Below, in pieces: positions 4,031 to 5,604 of a DNA stretch of 5,604 nucleotides (positions are counted from its first letter, which is position 1; every line of letters begins with the position of its first letter). The stretch spans positions 1 to 5,604 of the forward strand of contig JAJYQZ010000220.1 in assembly GCA_021794335.1 (NCBI GenBank), written 5' to 3'. Under the pieces are notes generated by a model. The model had not been told where the DNA came from. It saw only the letters and a program-made list of their open reading frames with translations, and searched no databases. Source of the stretch: a bacterium (GTDB lineage: Bacteria > SZUA-79 > Acidulodesulfobacterales > Acidulodesulfobacteraceae). A program made the translations under genes and the position numbers.

Positions 4031-5386
4031 ATGCTATTTTATAAAAACTATGTCAAGATAAATTTTAAAATAGATTTTAAAATAGATAAAAATAAAAAAT
4101 TTATGTCCCCGTCCGTTGCCATTGGCATTTTCGGTATAATAATAATCCTTGGTTTTTTGGGAGAAATACTGTTTCAATACACCAAGTTGCCCTCCATATT
4201 ATTTTTAATGGCCGCTGGACTGCTGCTCGGCCCAATCTATCATATTTTTAATCAAGATGTTTTTTTATCCTTCGCTCCTTATCTAAGCACATTGGTTTTA
4301 GTTTTAATTATGTTCCAGGGCGGGCTCGAACTTAATTTTCTTACCGTTTTTAAGTCTTCTTTTGTTTCGATGATTTTGATTATATCGGGTCTGATTCTTT
4401 CAACGGTCTTTGTCGGCGTTATTTTTTATATAATGGGCGGAGCAGATTTCATTCAATCGCTTATGCTTGGAACTATCGTTTCATGTTCCAGTTCGACCGT
4501 TATAATACCTCTTTTGCCCAATATTAACGCAAGCGAAAAAAGCAAAACCGTAATCGCTATCGAATCTACATTTAACGACGCGTTTGCGATAATACTGCTA
4601 ATTATACTTATAAGCATCGCAAAACATGCTTCCATAAACATGAATTACGGTAAAATAGCCTTTCAAACCGCGTATTCTTTCGGCATATCCGGGCTTATAG
4701 CCGCGGTACTGGGGATTGTCTGGTATATGGCGCTTAAGGTTCTCGTAAAAACAAAATTTGCCTACGGGGTCACATTTGCCGCTATGCTCGTTCTTGTTTT
4801 AATTATGCACTATGTCCACGGAAACGGCGCAATTGCCGTACTAGTCTTTGGAATAATAATGGGCAACGAAGACTTGCTGAACAGGTTTAAAATTAACTTT
4901 TTTAATATGAGCATAAAAAATTCCGTCATAAAACAGTTTAACCATGAGTTCTCATTCCTTATAAGGACGGTATTTTTTGTATTTTTGGGCGTTGTGGTAG
5001 AGCTGGCAAATTTAAATTGGGAGTTTTTTGATAGATTTTTTATAATAATTGTCCTGATTATTTTATCCCGCTATATTGCGGTATGGATAGCTTTTAAATT
5101 AGAGAATAATAAAAAGATAAAAAGTGTGCCGCCTACCCCTAAGGAAGAACGGTTTTTCATGCTCTCGATGATCGGGAGGGCTCTGGCAACCGCTATTATG
5201 GCTTATATGCCTTTAAACGAGGGCATCCCGGGAACATCCGCATTTCCGGAATATGCCTTTCTGGTAATCATAACCACGAATATATTACTTACGGTTGGGG
5301 TTTTTATATACAGCAGAAAGGCTAAAAACGCCGCTCCGCAAGCAATTGACGCAAACTTAAGTAAAACCCCCGAAACAAACCCTTAA
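4031..5386 (+). CDS. CPA1-type monovalent cation/proton antiporter (NhaP-like)
   Basis: An inner-membrane exchanger of protons for Na+ or K+ with about 12-13 hydrophobic segments in 451 residues. The ion-site helix carries E178-S179-T-F-N182-D183. The ND pair marks the electroneutral CPA1 branch, and the Glu-Ser four residues before it matches the Na+-site residues of archaeal NhaP proteins. Other landmarks are QGGLEL (96-101), the unwound-helix segment GTIVSCSSSTVIIP (147-160) and a late membrane arginine in IGRALATAIMAYMP. The usual TDP of the unwound helix is here S153-S154-S155. There is no C-terminal TrkA domain, only a short hydrophilic tail. Two starts are possible: ATG at 4031 (in-frame stop just upstream, at 4025) or ATG at 4103 (residue 25), which begins right before the first membrane segment and is more family-like. 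Neither has a strong ribosome-binding site. The gene has its own promoter and structured leader and ends at a shared terminator. Na+ versus K+ cannot be decided here. Confidence 0.88.
   Translation: MLFYKNYVKINFKIDFKIDKNKKFMSPSVAIGIFGIIIILGFLGEILFQYTKLPSILFLMAAGLLLGPIYHIFNQDVFLSFAPYLSTLVLVLIMFQGGLELNFLTVFKSSFVSMILIISGLILSTVFVGVIFYIMGGADFIQSLMLGTIVSCSSSTVIIPLLPNINASEKSKTVIAIESTFNDAFAIILLIILISIAKHASINMNYGKIAFQTAYSFGISGLIAAVLGIVWYMALKVLVKTKFAYGVTFAAMLVLVLIMHYVHGNGAIAVLVFGIIMGNEDLLNRFKINFFNMSIKNSVIKQFNHEFSFLIRTVFFVFLGVVVELANLNWEFFDRFFIIIVLIILSRYIAVWIAFKLENNKKIKSVPPTPKEERFFMLSMIGRALATAIMAYMPLNEGIPGTSAFPEYAFLVIITTNILLTVGVFIYSRKAKNAAPQAIDANLSKTPETNP
4062..4085. repeat. Perfect 12-bp tandem duplication before or within the antiporter N-terminus
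   Basis: ATTTTAAAATAG is repeated at 4062-4073 and 4074-4085. Each copy contains the palindrome ATTTTAAAAT. If the first ATG is used, it encodes the in-frame repeat FKIDFKID. If the ATG at 4103 is used, the repeat is untranslated leader and might act as an operator-like or structural element. Confidence 0.85.
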
Positions 5387-5393
5387 AAATAAA

Positions 5394-5420
5394 AAAGGCG
5401 GGAAATGTAAGCCCGCCTTT
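5394..5420. terminator. Bidirectional intrinsic terminator between antiporter and pyrophosphatase genes
   Basis: AAAGGCGGG (5394-5402) and CCCGCCTTT (5412-5420) form a 9-bp stem with a 9-base loop. On the minus strand the stem is followed by a strong T-run (TTTTTTATTTTT), which ends the pyrophosphatase transcript about 37 bases after its stop. On the plus strand the following TTTAAATATTTATATTT is weaker but adequate, 7 bases after the antiporter stop. Confidence 0.9.
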
Positions 5421-5439
5421 AAATATTTATATTTACTTA

Positions 5440-5458
5440 TCTAATCCAGATTTAGATT
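5440..5458. repeat. Small inverted repeat at the pyrophosphatase stop
   Basis: ATCTAA and TTAGAT flank a 7-base spacer within about 5438-5458 and form a 6-bp AT-rich hairpin immediately downstream of the pyrophosphatase stop codon. It is too weak to act as a terminator on its own and is probably incidental. Confidence 0.35.
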
Positions 5459-5604
5459 AATGCCATAAAATTAAAACTATCGGGATTATTAATATGGTAA
5501 AGATGTTCACGACCTTTATCATAGGGTTAATAGCAGGTCCAGCCGTATCTTTATAGGGGTCGCCGACCGTATCGCCGGTTACGGCAGCCTTATGGGCTTC
5601 ACTG
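5457..5604 (-). CDS. hppA: Membrane-bound ion-pumping pyrophosphatase, C-terminal 48 residues (runs off the window)
   Basis: Couples hydrolysis of inorganic pyrophosphate to H+ (or Na+) pumping across the membrane. Only the C-terminus is present, read on the minus strand to a TAA at 5459-5457. It begins [20 protein letters not shown] and continues [13 protein letters not shown], the last conserved segment of the family. Its Asp and Lys residues (GDTVGDPxKDT) belong to the pyrophosphate/Mg site. A final hydrophobic helix ([16 protein letters not shown]) follows. The Lys/Ala position that separates K+-independent from K+-dependent enzymes, and the residues deciding H+ versus Na+ pumping, lie outside the window, so the pumped ion is unknown. 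It converges with the antiporter gene across a bidirectional terminator. Na+ pumping beside a Na+/H+ antiporter would make a neat pairing, but this is speculation. Confidence 0.95.
   Translation of the reverse strand, partial: SEAHKAAVTGDTVGDPYKDTAGPAINPMIKVVNIFTILIIPIVLILWH

Noticed and set aside
3907..4041. A short plus-strand frame starting ATG at 3907 (MTDDSAIVTT...) running into the antiporter start.
   Set aside because: It lies inside the structured RNA, has no ribosome-binding site, and its second half is low-complexity Tyr/Leu/Phe from T-rich DNA.
4453..4641. Minus-strand 62-codon frame within the antiporter.
   Set aside because: It is antisense to the ion-site helices, whose coding is clear on the plus strand.

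Overview
This AT-rich bacterial window holds two housekeeping blocks and a cation-transport block. The gene content (lipoyl synthase, AlaC-type aminotransferase, TadA, membrane pyrophosphatase) suits a free-living bacterium with 2-oxoacid dehydrogenases or a glycine cleavage system. The low GC and frequent ATA codons are compatible with several uncultivated Gram-negative lineages (Desulfobacterota-like is my loose guess), but nothing here fixes the taxonomy. No mobile element, CRISPR array, rRNA or tRNA is visible.

Layout. Positions 1-452 (minus) are the N-terminal half of an AlaC-type aminotransferase. It lies downstream of lipA (520-1389, minus, GTG start). lipA diverges from tadA (1517-1984, plus) across a 127-base AT-rich spacer, and neither start shows a clear Shine-Dalgarno. 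tadA ends in a TTAA shared with the stop of a converging small gene (1981-2187, minus) that encodes a single-pass membrane protein. That gene ends a probable three-gene minus-strand operon: a 47-residue CxxC membrane peptide (3587-3730), an Nramp-superfamily transporter with the NRMT-like signature DAGG/APW (2222-3571, TTG start), and the 68-residue membrane protein. A CPA1-type cation/proton antiporter (4031-5386, plus) diverges from this operon. A bidirectional terminator (5394-5420) separates it from the C-terminus of a membrane pyrophosphatase (5457-5604, minus, incomplete).

The most interesting part is the 3572-4030 interval between the two transporter units. On the minus strand, a TATAAT promoter is followed at once by a 17-bp hairpin whose 3' arm contains the ribosome-binding site of the 47-residue peptide. 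On the plus strand, a TTGACG promoter is followed by a compact RNA of about 110 bases with a long closing stem and two internal hairpins, just before the antiporter. I read this as two back-to-back structured leaders controlling divalent-cation uptake and monovalent-cation/proton exchange. The plus-strand RNA is a candidate ion riboswitch (the Na+ class, formerly DUF1646 motif, is the best-fitting known type by gene context), but I cannot confirm the class without a covariance-model search.

A second recurring theme is perfect two-copy tandem duplications of 9-12 bases. I found five, mostly in the spacers and at gene edges.
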